A stretch of 64,000 bases of DNA, taken from positions 372,001 to 436,000 of the forward strand of contig NZ_FUYM01000002.1 of NCBI RefSeq assembly GCF_900167915.1, in the 5' to 3' direction. This DNA is from Rhizorhabdus histidinilytica (GTDB lineage Bacteria > Pseudomonadota > Alphaproteobacteria > Sphingomonadales > Sphingomonadaceae). Made by a program: the position numbers and the translations under genes. The notes below the pieces were generated by a model. That model was not told the DNA's origin. It saw nothing but the letters and a program-made list of their open reading frames with translations, and ran no database searches. Numbering within the stretch: position 1 is the stretch's first letter; every line of letters starts with the position of its first letter. Shown one piece after another: positions 33,548-40,885 of the stretch.

Positions 33548-33655
33548 TCATGCATGATGCTCGTTTTACCACGTCGTGTAAAATGGTACGCATCCGGATC
33601 GATCCAAGAGGGGCGGTATCCAAAGCCGTTGCATTGGAGAGTGTTGGACAACGAG

Positions 33656-33865
33656 ATGCAGGTCAGGGGCGTGGGCCGGTTGGCTAATCAGGATCAGTCG
33701 AACGAACCGGCGAACGACACCGGTGGAGGCAAGGCGGCCAGGAAGCGGAAGAGCGATCCTGTACGGGACGCCTCCGTCGGCGCTGCCTTGCGGTCCGTTT
33801 ATTCGCAAACGGTCGATGAAGCCATTCCCGCGGAATTCCTGGATCTGCTGAACAAGCTCGATTGA
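33656..33865 (+). CDS. nepR: anti-sigma factor NepR
   Basis: A 69-residue protein with a variable, basic N-terminus (GGGKAARKRKSDPVRD) and the conserved two-helix NepR domain VGAALRSVYSQTVDEAIPAE, then FLDLLNKLD. It sequesters EcfG in unstressed cells and is itself captured by phospho-PhyR. The ATG at 33656 is preceded by a GTG at 33641 that could add five residues. It is divergent from phyR and 61 nt upstream of the HisKA_2 gene, downstream of an EcfG promoter. Confidence 0.92.
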   Translation: MQVRGVGRLANQDQSNEPANDTGGGKAARKRKSDPVRDASVGAALRSVYSQTVDEAIPAEFLDLLNKLD

Positions 33866-33926
33866 TCATGTCCCCGACAGTCGCCTTCAGGACGGGTCGG
33901 GCCAGAGGGGCGGGCCGCCCCCGCGG

Positions 33927-35468
33927 ATGAAGCAGCCCGCCAAACTGGCTTTTGCCCGCTTGTCCACCGGCACCAAGATGCTGCTGATCCTGTCGGCGGC
34001 GATGCTGCCCCTCGGCTTCATCGCGTTGCTGACCTCGCTCGACATGGCGCGCTCGGCTTCGGCCGAGCAGCGCATGGCGGTCCGGACCGGGATGGCTTTC
34101 CACGCCACCCGTGTCGAGATGGTGATCGACCGCGGGCGTGATGCGGTGCGCTCCGCCCGGGCCAGCCTGCAGCCGGCCTCGGCGCTTTGCGCGTCGATCG
34201 CGCGGCAGGTGCGTCTCGATCGCGGCAGCCGGCCGCCGCTGGCGATCTTCGATGGCGAGGGGCGGAGGATCTGTCAGTCGCACGGCGCGCCGATCGATCG
34301 GATAGCGCCGGTCGATCCGAAGGGCGACCATGTCTGGCTCGACCTCCAGCGCCGCAGCTTCCGCTTCACCGCCGCTGCGCCCGACCGCAGCCTGCTGTTC
34401 GAGGCGGACATTCCGCTCGCGGAGATACGCTTCGCCATCGGTTCGGGCGGCGGCCTGCCGCTCAACCGGATGATTCTGCGGCAGGGGCCGGTCGATGTCG
34501 TGCTGGTCGACCATGGCGAGACCGCCGAGAAGGACATATTGCGGCTGTCGCAGCCGTTGGCCGGGAACCAGCTCGCGCTGATCGCCGAATATCGGCTGGC
34601 GCCGTCACGAGCCCGGACGATGCTTGTCGTCCTGCTGCCCCTGCTGATGTGGGCCGCCGCTGCCTTCACGGGGTGGCTGATCGTCAACCGGCTGCTGTTG
34701 CGCCCGCTCAGCCAGCTCAAGCAGTCGATCGACAGTTGGAAGGGCGGCCGCAGCTCGCTGCAATTGCCGCGGCTCACCACTCCCAGCCACGAGATACGCG
34801 ACCTGGCCGAAAGCTTCGGCGCGGTCGCGGCGCGGATCCACGACCATGAGCAGGAACTGGAGGATGGCCTCGCCCGCCAGACGCGCCTCACGCGCGAGGT
34901 CCATCATCGGGTGAAGAACAACCTTCAGGTCGTCTCCAGCCTGATCAACCTGCACGCGCGCGGGGCCGAGGGGGCCGTCGCCGACGCCTATGGCGCAATC
35001 CAGCGTCGTGTCGACGCGCTCGCCGTCGTCCACCGCAACCATTATGCGGAGCTGGAGGAGAATAATGGCGTCTCCGTGCGGGCGCTGGCCGGTGAACTGG
35101 CGACCTCGCTCAGGGCGTCCGCGCCGGCGGGGGCCACCGGCATGCCGATCGCGCTGAACCTGATCGACGTGCAGGTGACCCAGGATGTCGCCGTGCCGGC
35201 CGCCTTCTTCATCACCGAGGTCGTCGAGCTGCTGATGCACTGCAATCCGCAAGGGTCGGTGCTGATCTCACTCCAGGGGACCGACCGGCCGGATCGTGCC
35301 AATCTGCGAATCGAGACGGTCGGCATGGCCGAAGGGGCGCTCGACGACTATCCCGGCATCGGCCGTTTCGAACGGGTCGTGACAGGTATAGCGCGCCAGT
35401 TCCGGGCGCCGCTGTCGCAGGATCTCCAGACCGGTCGCTTCGAAATCGAGATCAGCGTCCGGTCGTGA
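33927..35468 (+). CDS. membrane HisKA_2-family regulator of PhyR (PhyP-like, degenerate ATPase domain)
   Basis: A 513-residue sensor-type protein. Helices at about 17-38 and 230-252 flank a periplasmic domain, followed by a HAMP-like region and a HisKA_2 domain with His326 in TREVHHRVKNNLQVVSSLIN. The ATPase domain is degenerate: the N-box Asn is replaced (ITEVVELLMHCNP) and no D-x-G G1 motif is visible. In Sphingomonas, PhyP, encoded beside phyR, looks like a kinase but acts as a PhyR phosphatase; this gene's position and lost ATP-binding motifs fit that role better than a PhyR kinase. Confidence 0.85.
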   Translation: MKQPAKLAFARLSTGTKMLLILSAAMLPLGFIALLTSLDMARSASAEQRMAVRTGMAFHATRVEMVIDRGRDAVRSARASLQPASALCASIARQVRLDRGSRPPLAIFDGEGRRICQSHGAPIDRIAPVDPKGDHVWLDLQRRSFRFTAAAPDRSLLFEADIPLAEIRFAIGSGGGLPLNRMILRQGPVDVVLVDHGETAEKDILRLSQPLAGNQLALIAEYRLAPSRARTMLVVLLPLLMWAAAAFTGWLIVNRLLLRPLSQLKQSIDSWKGGRSSLQLPRLTTPSHEIRDLAESFGAVAARIHDHEQELEDGLARQTRLTREVHHRVKNNLQVVSSLINLHARGAEGAVADAYGAIQRRVDALAVVHRNHYAELEENNGVSVRALAGELATSLRASAPAGATGMPIALNLIDVQVTQDVAVPAAFFITEVVELLMHCNPQGSVLISLQGTDRPDRANLRIETVGMAEGALDDYPGIGRFERVVTGIARQFRAPLSQDLQTGRFEIEISVRS

Positions 35469-35508
35469 AGCGGCGCTCCGCGGTTTCCAAAAAATTTCTT
35501 GGGGGTGC

Positions 35509-35533
35509 GGAACAAGGGGGTGGCCGGCTCGTT
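35509..35533 (+). promoter_or_regulatory. EcfG-dependent promoter of the small RNA candidate
   Basis: GGAAC (35509-35513), 16 nt, CGTT (35530-35533): a perfect general stress consensus with the same spacing as the ecfG promoter. It lies 41 nt after the PhyP-like gene and 236 nt before the next ORF, with two hairpins between. Confidence 0.82.
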
Positions 35534-35540
35534 CTGCTGT

Positions 35541-35639
35541 TCGGATAGCGATGCTTTGCCCCCCCGCTCCCGCTATCCGCTCGACAAAGGGCCCGGTCGC
35601 ATTACCCCCCCGTAAATGCGTCCGGGCCCAACTTTTTTT
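35541..35639 (+). ncRNA. candidate EcfG-regulated small RNA, GsrN-like
   Basis: A transcript of about 100 nt predicted from a perfect EcfG promoter to a strong terminator. Its 5' hairpin has a perfect 9-bp stem (CGGATAGCG 35542-35550 with CGCTATCCG 35571-35579) and a 20-nt loop containing CCCCCCC. The terminator hairpin loop is also C-rich. Caulobacter GsrN, encoded beside the general stress genes and driven by the EcfG-type sigma factor, has this plan: a 5' stem with an exposed C-rich loop that pairs with mRNAs, then a terminator. Primary sequence homology to GsrN could not be checked. No coding frame is evident. Confidence 0.78.
35589..35639 (+). terminator. Rho-independent terminator of the small RNA candidate
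   Basis: GGGCCCGG (35589-35596) pairs with CCGGGCCC (35622-35629); after a T-T mismatch CGCATT (35598-35603) pairs with AATGCG (35615-35620). A T7 tract occupies 35633-35639. One of the strongest intrinsic terminators in the window. Confidence 0.9.
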
Positions 35640-35768
35640 GAGCAAGCCTCTGAAAATTCAGACCGATTTCTGCGGGCTCGGTACAGGCCGGGAACAAAGC
35701 CCGGCAGCGCGCATTGATCCGTTGCAGCTTCCGCGGAGGAAGCCTCAGGCCATCCAGAAAGGTTCGCC

Positions 35769-35909
35769 ATGTTCAAACGCACCATCGCCGTCGCCTTTGT
35801 CAGCCTTTCGCTGCTCGCGGTCACCGCGTGCAACACGGTCGAGGGCGCGGGCAAGGACGTATCCTCGGCCGGCCGCGCGGTCTCCGATGCCGCCGACGAT
35901 TCGAAATAA
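35769..35909 (+). CDS. entericidin-type small lipoprotein
   Basis: A 46-residue lipoprotein precursor: MFKRTIAVAFVSLSLLAVTA followed by the lipobox Cys, then CNTVEGAGKDVSSAGRAVSD. The CNT-EGAGKD pattern is that of entericidin A/B, small membrane lipoproteins linked to stress and stationary phase. GGAGGAAG lies upstream. A weak EcfG-like element (GGAAC at 35691, CATT 17 nt on) precedes it. It is followed by a strong terminator at 35958-35989. Confidence 0.85.
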   Translation: MFKRTIAVAFVSLSLLAVTACNTVEGAGKDVSSAGRAVSDAADDSK

Positions 35910-35957
35910 GCTATCGACGAGAGCGCTCGCCTTCATGGCGGGCGCGACGTGGGAGGA

Positions 35958-35989
35958 AGCCCGGGGCGGTCAGACCGTCTCGGGCTTTT
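35958..35989 (+). terminator. Rho-independent terminator of the entericidin gene
   Basis: A 13-bp stem (AGCCCGGGGCGGT 35958-35970 with ACCGTCTCGGGCT 35974-35986, two G-U pairs) with a CAG loop runs into TTTT. It overlaps the last codons of the convergent tatC. Confidence 0.85.
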
Positions 35990-36737
35990 CCTCATCCCCG
36001 GTCTTGCGCCGCCGCTCGGTGAACCAGATACCGATCAGTGCCAGCTCGTAGAGGATGACCAGCGGCACCGCGAGCAGCAGTTGCGAACCGACATCGGGCG
36101 GGGTCAGCACCGCGGCGATCGCGAAGGCGCCGACGATCGCGTAGCGCCGCGCCCCGACGAGCTGCCTGCGGGTGACGATCCCGGCGCGTTCGAGCAGCAT
36201 CAGCAGTACCGGCAACAGGAAGGAGAGACCGAAGCCGAACAGGAACTGCATCACGAAGGACAGGTAGTTGCCGACCGCCGGCAGGGCCTCCTGCTGGACG
36301 CCGCCCAGATTGCCCTGGAAGCCGAGCAGGAAATGGAGCGCGACCGGAATGGCGACATAATAGGCCATCGAGGCGCCCGCGAGGAACAGGATAGGCGTGG
36401 CGAACAGGAAGGGCAGCAGCGCCCGCTTCTCGTTCTTGTAGAGTCCCGGTGCGACGAACTGCCAGATCTGGTTGGCGATCACCGGGAAAGCCAGCATCAT
36501 CGCGGCGAAGAAGGCGACCTTGATCTCGACGAAGAAGGCTTCGAATATCTGCGTGTAGATCAGCTTGCCCTGGCCGGCGCGCAGCAGCGGCTGGACGAGG
36601 AAGGCGAAGATCGGACGGGCGAAATAGAGGCAGATGCCGAACGCGACGGCGAGCGCCGCGAATGCCATCAGCAGGCGGCGGCGCAGTTCGAGGAGATGGT
36701 CGAGCAGCGGTGCGCGGCTGTCGTCGATGTCGTTCAT
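35970..36737 (-). CDS. tatC: Sec-independent protein translocase TatC
   Basis: The core receptor of the twin-arginine translocase, 255 residues with six membrane helices. LLDHLLELRRRLLMAF near the N-terminus and FEAFFVEIKVAFFAAMML are family motifs. The cytoplasmic N-terminus binds twin-arginine signals. It overlaps tatB by ATGA and closes the tatABC operon; its 3' end overlaps a terminator of the opposing gene. Confidence 0.97.
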   Translation of the reverse strand: MNDIDDSRAPLLDHLLELRRRLLMAFAALAVAFGICLYFARPIFAFLVQPLLRAGQGKLIYTQIFEAFFVEIKVAFFAAMMLAFPVIANQIWQFVAPGLYKNEKRALLPFLFATPILFLAGASMAYYVAIPVALHFLLGFQGNLGGVQQEALPAVGNYLSFVMQFLFGFGLSFLLPVLLMLLERAGIVTRRQLVGARRYAIVGAFAIAAVLTPPDVGSQLLLAVPLVILYELALIGIWFTERRRKTGDEEKPETV

Positions 36738-37117
36738 GGCTGTTGCGGCGCGGGGGGGCGATCGGACGGGGAAGCCTCCGGCGCAGCGGGCGTCGCCGTT
36801 TCCGGGGCCGTCATTTCGGCCGCGCCGCCATCCTGCGGCGCACCAAGCGGCAACATCTCGCCATCGGCCGGCAGCGGCTGCGGCGGATGCTCGCGCATGA
36901 TGCGCTCATTCTCCGCCTTCCATTTCTTTTCCATCTCCTCGAGCTCGGCCTGGCGGATCATCTCGTCGATGCCCGAGCGGAAATGGCGGGCGACGCCCCG
37001 CGCGCGGGCCACCCATTGGCCGACGAACCGCATCGCGCGCGGCAGGTCCTTCGGCCCGATGACCACGAGCGCGACGAGCGCCACGAGCAGCAGTTCGGTG
37101 GGGGCGACGTCGAGCAT
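36734..37117 (-). CDS. tatB: Sec-independent protein translocase TatB
   Basis: A single-span membrane protein that forms the substrate-binding complex with TatC. The N-terminal helix (TELLLVALVALVVIGPKDLP) carries the hinge GPKDLPRAMR typical of TatB. An amphipathic helix and a charged, Pro-rich tail follow; 127 residues in total. Between tatA and tatC, overlapping the latter. Confidence 0.94.
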   Translation of the reverse strand: MLDVAPTELLLVALVALVVIGPKDLPRAMRFVGQWVARARGVARHFRSGIDEMIRQAELEEMEKKWKAENERIMREHPPQPLPADGEMLPLGAPQDGGAAEMTAPETATPAAPEASPSDRPPAPQQP

Positions 37118-37146
37118 CGCTTATGGCGCCGGCGGCCTCGAAAGGA

Positions 37147-37404
37147 TCAGTTCTGCGGCCGATCGTCCTGCATCGGCTGGAGCTTCGGATCGGCGTTCGG
37201 CTCGATCGGGGGCTGCTGCTGCAGACGCGGGGTCGGACGGGGCTGGGCCGGCTGGGTCGGCTCGTCCTCTTCGGACATGCCCTTCTTGAAGCTCTTGATG
37301 CCCTTGGCGACGTCGCCCATCATGTCCGAAAAGCGGCCCTTGCCGAACAATAGCAGCACCAGGACGCCGACGACGAGCCAATGCCAGATGCTCATACTAC
37401 CCAT
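37147..37404 (-). CDS. tatA: Sec-independent protein translocase TatA
   Basis: The pore-forming Tat subunit, 85 residues. An N-terminal helix ([20 protein letters not shown]) and [20 protein letters not shown] amphipathic helix define TatA. AAGGAG lies 8 nt upstream of the ATG at 37404. The C-terminal tail is rich in Pro and Gln. First gene of tatABC. Confidence 0.95.
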   Translation of the reverse strand: MGSMSIWHWLVVGVLVLLLFGKGRFSDMMGDVAKGIKSFKKGMSEEDEPTQPAQPRPTPRLQQQPPIEPNADPKLQPMQDDRPQN

Positions 37405-37447
37405 GGGGAATCTCCTTGATTGGGGTCATTTAGGGCCTGCCCACGGC

Positions 37448-37469
37448 ATCCGCAACGTCCGTTGCGGAT
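37448..37469. repeat. 22-bp perfect palindrome between scpB and tatA
   Basis: ATCCGCAACG (37448-37457) and CGTTGCGGAT (37460-37469) are perfect 10-bp arms around TC. No T tract follows on either strand, so an operator for tatABC or a hairpin stabilising the scpB mRNA end are both possible. The rest of the 152-nt gap shows nothing clear. Confidence 0.5.
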
Positions 37470-37556
37470 CGGGGCCCGGCCGGGGCGCGGAACGGACAGC
37501 GCCATGACGCCCGGTCGTGACGGGACGGTGACGGCCGATCGCCGTCCTGAAGCCCG

Positions 37557-38144
37557 TCACTCCTCTTCTTCCGGCGCGCCGCCGGTCTCCATCTGGAGCT
37601 GTTCGAAGGCGAGATCGACTGGGTCGAGCAAGCCGGCCGCCTTGAGGTCGGCGATGCCGGGCAGGTCCCGGCGGCTCGACAGGCCGAAATGGGTCAGGAA
37701 GCTCGGCGTCGTCGCGTAGAGCAGCGGCCGGCCGGGAGCCTCGCGCCGTCCGGCGGGGCGGATCCATCCCGCCTCCAGCAGCACGTCGAGCGTGCCTTTC
37801 GATATCTGCACGCCGCGGATCGCCTCGATCTCGGCGCGGCTGACCGGCTCGTGATAGGCGATGATCGCGAGCGTCTCGATCCCCGCGCGGCTCAGCTTGC
37901 GTGGCTCCTCGCGCGTGCGGCGCAGGATATGGGCCATGTCGGCGGCGGTCTGGAAATGCCAGCGGCCGCCACGCTCGACCAGTTCGATGCCGCGGCCGGC
38001 ATAGAGCGCCGCGAGCCGGGGCAGGGCGTCGCCCAGCGTGTCGATGCCGATCACGGTCGACAGCTCGGCCGCGCTCATCGGTTCCTCGGCAGCGAACAGC
38101 GCGGCCTCGAGCGCGCGGAGCAGGTTGTCGGGTTCCTCGATCAT
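37557..38144 (-). CDS. scpB: segregation and condensation protein ScpB
   Basis: The kite subunit of the SMC-ScpAB condensin complex, which compacts and segregates chromosomes. It has two winged-helix domains; IETLAIIAYHEPVSRAEIEA and IRGVQISKGTLDVLLEAGWI are characteristic. The ATG at 38144 overlaps the scpA stop as ATGA; the open frame upstream reads through scpA and is not coding. 195 residues. Confidence 0.94.
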   Translation of the reverse strand: MIEEPDNLLRALEAALFAAEEPMSAAELSTVIGIDTLGDALPRLAALYAGRGIELVERGGRWHFQTAADMAHILRRTREEPRKLSRAGIETLAIIAYHEPVSRAEIEAIRGVQISKGTLDVLLEAGWIRPAGRREAPGRPLLYATTPSFLTHFGLSSRRDLPGIADLKAAGLLDPVDLAFEQLQMETGGAPEEEE

Positions 38145-38914
38145 GCCGCCGCGCTCCGCAGCATGAGCGGCGCGAAGGCTTCCTCCTGCTGCAACGCGAC
38201 CCGTCCCTGCCGGGCGAGCTCGAGCGCGGCGAGGAAGCTCGACGCGAGCGCCGAGCGGCGATAGTCGCCCGACGCGCCGGGGGGCAGGAAGGCCTCCAGG
38301 CTGGTCCAGTCGATCACCGCGCCGACCATCATCGACACACGTTCGATCGCCTGGTCGAGCGTCATCACCGGCCGCCGCTGGACGACATGGACCGCCTCTT
38401 CGCCCCGGGCGCGGACGGCGCCATAGGCGGAGATCAGGTCGAACAGGCTGGCGTCCCAGGCGGCCTTGCGGATTACCTTCAGCCCTTCCGGCGTGCCGCG
38501 CATGAAGACGTCGCGGCCCAGCCGGTCGCGCGCCATCAGCCGTGCCCCCGCCTCGCGCATTGCCTGCAGCCGTTGCAGCCGCAGTTGCAGGCGCATCGCC
38601 AGCTCCTCGGGGCTCGGCTCGACCTCCGGGTCCTTGGGCAGCAGCAGGCAGGACTTGAGATAGGCGAGCCATGCCGCCATCACCAGATAATCGGCCGCGA
38701 TCTCCAGCTTCAGCGCCTTGGCGTTGTCGATGAAGGACAGATATTGCTCGGTCAGCGCGAGGATCGATATCCTGGCGAGATCGACCTTCTGGGCGCGGGC
38801 GAGGCTCAGCAGCAGGTCGAGCGGTCCCTCCCAGCCGTCAAGGTCGAGCGTCAGCACCTCGTCGGAGCGAGCCTCCGCCAGCGGCAGGTCGAAATTATCC
38901 TCCTCATCCCCCAT
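38141..38914 (-). CDS. scpA: segregation and condensation protein ScpA
   Basis: The kleisin subunit of SMC-ScpAB, 257 residues. WEGPLDLLLSLARAQKVDLA near the N-terminus and LEIAADYLVMAAWLAYLKSC are the diagnostic kleisin motifs for binding the SMC neck. It is coupled to scpB and follows nagZ by 45 nt on the same strand, a common alphaproteobacterial order (SPOR gene, nagZ, scpA, scpB, tat). Confidence 0.95.
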   Translation of the reverse strand: MGDEEDNFDLPLAEARSDEVLTLDLDGWEGPLDLLLSLARAQKVDLARISILALTEQYLSFIDNAKALKLEIAADYLVMAAWLAYLKSCLLLPKDPEVEPSPEELAMRLQLRLQRLQAMREAGARLMARDRLGRDVFMRGTPEGLKVIRKAAWDASLFDLISAYGAVRARGEEAVHVVQRRPVMTLDQAIERVSMMVGAVIDWTSLEAFLPPGASGDYRRSALASSFLAALELARQGRVALQQEEAFAPLMLRSAAA

Positions 38915-38959
38915 CGGGCGAGTTAATCAGGATTCGGACGCGTTGGAAACCGTGATCCG

Positions 38960-39973
38960 TCAGGCCGGCAATATGGCGAGCAGCGCATCGCGCTTCGCGA
39001 TCAGTTCGCTGGCCGCGATATCGTCGCGGCGGCCGCCGACGGTTGCCATCGCACGATCGAGCCGGGCGCGGGCCTGGTCGCCGATCGGCCCCACCGCGTC
39101 CGCGATCGCCTCCATCTCGGCCATGTCGCCCGAGCAATGGAGGGCAATGTCGCAGCCCGCCGCCAGCACGCCCGCCGCCCGGTCGCCGAAGCCGCCGGTC
39201 AGCGCGTGCATGCCCAGATCGTCGGACATCAGCAGCCCGTCGAAGCCGATCCGTCCGCGGATGATCCCGCCGATCACGCGGGCCGACAGGCTGGCGCACT
39301 GGTCGGCGTCCCATGCCGGGTAGACGACGTGCGCCGTCATCGCCATCGGCGCATCGTTGAGCGCGACGAAGGGGGCGAGGTCGGTTTCCAGCGCGTCGGC
39401 GTCGGCGTCGACGACGGGCAATTCGACATGGCTGTCGGCCATCGCCCGGCCATGTCCGGGAACGTGCTTGACGACGCCGACGACGCCGGCGGCGCGCAGA
39501 CCCTCGATGACCGCGCGGCCCATCGCAGCGACACGCAGCGGCTCCGTCCCCAGCGCCCGGTCGCCGATGATGTCGTGCGCGCCCGGCTGGCGGACATCGA
39601 GCAGCGGCAGGCAGTCCACGGTGATGCCGACCTCGGCGAGCGTCGCCGCGATCGCCTGGGCATTGTGCCGCGCCGCCTCGATCGCCGTCATCGGCGCGAC
39701 GTCGTAGAGCCGGTCGAACAGCTCGGCCTTCGGGAAGGCCGGCCATTCGGGCGGCTGCATCCGCGCCACCCGACCGCCTTCCTGGTCGATCAGGATCGGC
39801 AGGTCGTCACGGCCGGCGATCCCGCGCAGCGCGTCGGTCAGCGCGCGAAGCTGGGCGCGGTCGGCGACGTTGCGCTTGAACAAGATGTAGCCGGCCGGAT
39901 CGAGATCGCGGAAGAAGCTGCGCTCGGTATCTGAAAGCTCGGTCCCGGCCATGCCGAGGAACAAGGGCGTCAT
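38960..39973 (-). CDS. nagZ: beta-N-acetylhexosaminidase NagZ (GH3)
   Basis: It removes GlcNAc from anhydromuropeptides during peptidoglycan recycling in the cytoplasm. 337 residues; GH3 motifs are LIDQEGGRVARM, the KHVPGHGRAMADSH catalytic loop (His/Asp pair) and the nucleophile region GLLMSDDLGMHAL. The ATG at 39973 has GGGGGA upstream; an earlier start would run into the repeat element. No signal peptide, as expected. Confidence 0.95.
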   Translation of the reverse strand: MTPLFLGMAGTELSDTERSFFRDLDPAGYILFKRNVADRAQLRALTDALRGIAGRDDLPILIDQEGGRVARMQPPEWPAFPKAELFDRLYDVAPMTAIEAARHNAQAIAATLAEVGITVDCLPLLDVRQPGAHDIIGDRALGTEPLRVAAMGRAVIEGLRAAGVVGVVKHVPGHGRAMADSHVELPVVDADADALETDLAPFVALNDAPMAMTAHVVYPAWDADQCASLSARVIGGIIRGRIGFDGLLMSDDLGMHALTGGFGDRAAGVLAAGCDIALHCSGDMAEMEAIADAVGPIGDQARARLDRAMATVGGRRDDIAASELIAKRDALLAILPA

Positions 39974-39992
39974 GGTCGTTATCCCCCACAAC

Positions 39993-40070
39993 GTCATCCC
40001 GGCGGAAGCCCGGGTCTCGGAGGCTCGCGCGCTACGCTGCTCCCGAGATCCCGGCCTCCGCCGGAGTGAC
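39993..40070. repeat. palindromic intergenic repeat, family 1 (copy 2)
   Basis: A 78-bp inverted repeat starting GTCATCCCGGCGGA and ending CCGCCGGAGTGAC. Its right half (GATCCCGGCCTCCGCCGGAG) differs from the copy at 18449-18529 at only a few bases. It fills the gap between the SPOR gene and nagZ. Confidence 0.75.
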
Positions 40071-40078
40071 GGATTCTC

Positions 40079-40885
40079 CTATCCGATCACCGAGCAGCTT
40101 TCGCCCGCGGTCTTCAGCCGGCGGCAGATGTCGCCCGCATTGCCGCCGCTCGCGCGCAGCCGATAGAGCGTCTTGTCACCCGATTGCACCGGCACCACCG
40201 ACTGGGTGAGGCCCGAGAGGAAGGAGAAGCGGCCCGACAGTGTCTTCCATGCCGCATTGGCCTTCGCCTGGCTGGAAAAGGCGCCGAGTTGCACCATCGA
40301 TCCGCCCGAGGCCGGCTCCGCCGCCGATGCGGAGGTCACGGGGCGGGGCGCCGGCTTCGGCTCGGCGGGTTTGGTCGCCTGCCGGGCGAGCGCCTGGTCG
40401 ACGGTCGGGGTCGGCTTGGGTGCCGCGGGCTTCGCCGTGGCCGGGGCGGGCCTGGCGGCGGGGGCCGAGGTCGATGGCGGAATCGCCGTGGTCGCGATCG
40501 GCGCCTCGGGGCGCGGGCGGTCGATGTTGACCGGCGTCTCGGCCGCGCCGCTGGTGTCGATCACGCTTTCGACCTCATTGCCCTTGCTGGCGCTGTAGAC
40601 GATCTCGTCCTCGCCGATCGGGGCGGCCGTCTCGCCGGGCCGTTCCTTGTAATAGCTGTCGGGCGCCTTGATCAGCGCGCCTTCGCCCGAGGTCGCCTTA
40701 TCGTTGCCGCGCAGCCAGAAATAGCCGCCGACGACCAGTGCGAGCAGCATCAGCGCCGCGACAAGCCAGACGATCAGCCGGCCGGTACCGACGCCGCCCT
40801 CCTCATATTCTTCCTCGACCGGTTCGAGCCACGGCAGGCGGTCCTCGTCCTGGGGACCGAGCCTGTCGCGCGAGTAATCGGTCAT
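40079..40885 (-). CDS. single-span membrane protein with C-terminal SPOR domain
   Basis: A 268-residue division-associated protein. A cytoplasmic N-terminus (acidic EEEYEEGG), one membrane helix (LIVWLVAALMLLALVVGGYF, about 37-57), a long Pro/Ala-rich periplasmic linker, then a SPOR domain (about 190-268; GGSMVQLGAFSSQAKANAAW). SPOR domains bind denuded glycan at the septum. The ATG overlaps the argS stop as TAATG. Resembles FtsN-like proteins in layout, but identity with FtsN is not shown. Confidence 0.87.
   Translation of the reverse strand: MTDYSRDRLGPQDEDRLPWLEPVEEEYEEGGVGTGRLIVWLVAALMLLALVVGGYFWLRGNDKATSGEGALIKAPDSYYKERPGETAAPIGEDEIVYSASKGNEVESVIDTSGAAETPVNIDRPRPEAPIATTAIPPSTSAPAARPAPATAKPAAPKPTPTVDQALARQATKPAEPKPAPRPVTSASAAEPASGGSMVQLGAFSSQAKANAAWKTLSGRFSFLSGLTQSVVPVQSGDKTLYRLRASGGNAGDICRRLKTAGESCSVIG

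Noticed and set aside
33525-33549. A minus-strand EcfG promoter (GAAAC-N16-GGTT) for phyR overlapping the nepR promoter
   Set aside because: Two mismatches to consensus; noted as possible but too weak to list as a feature.
35691-35716. EcfG promoter directly before the entericidin gene (GGAAC-N17-CATT)
   Set aside because: Spacer and -10 both deviate from the four other sites in the locus; a CGTT is present but 25 nt away.
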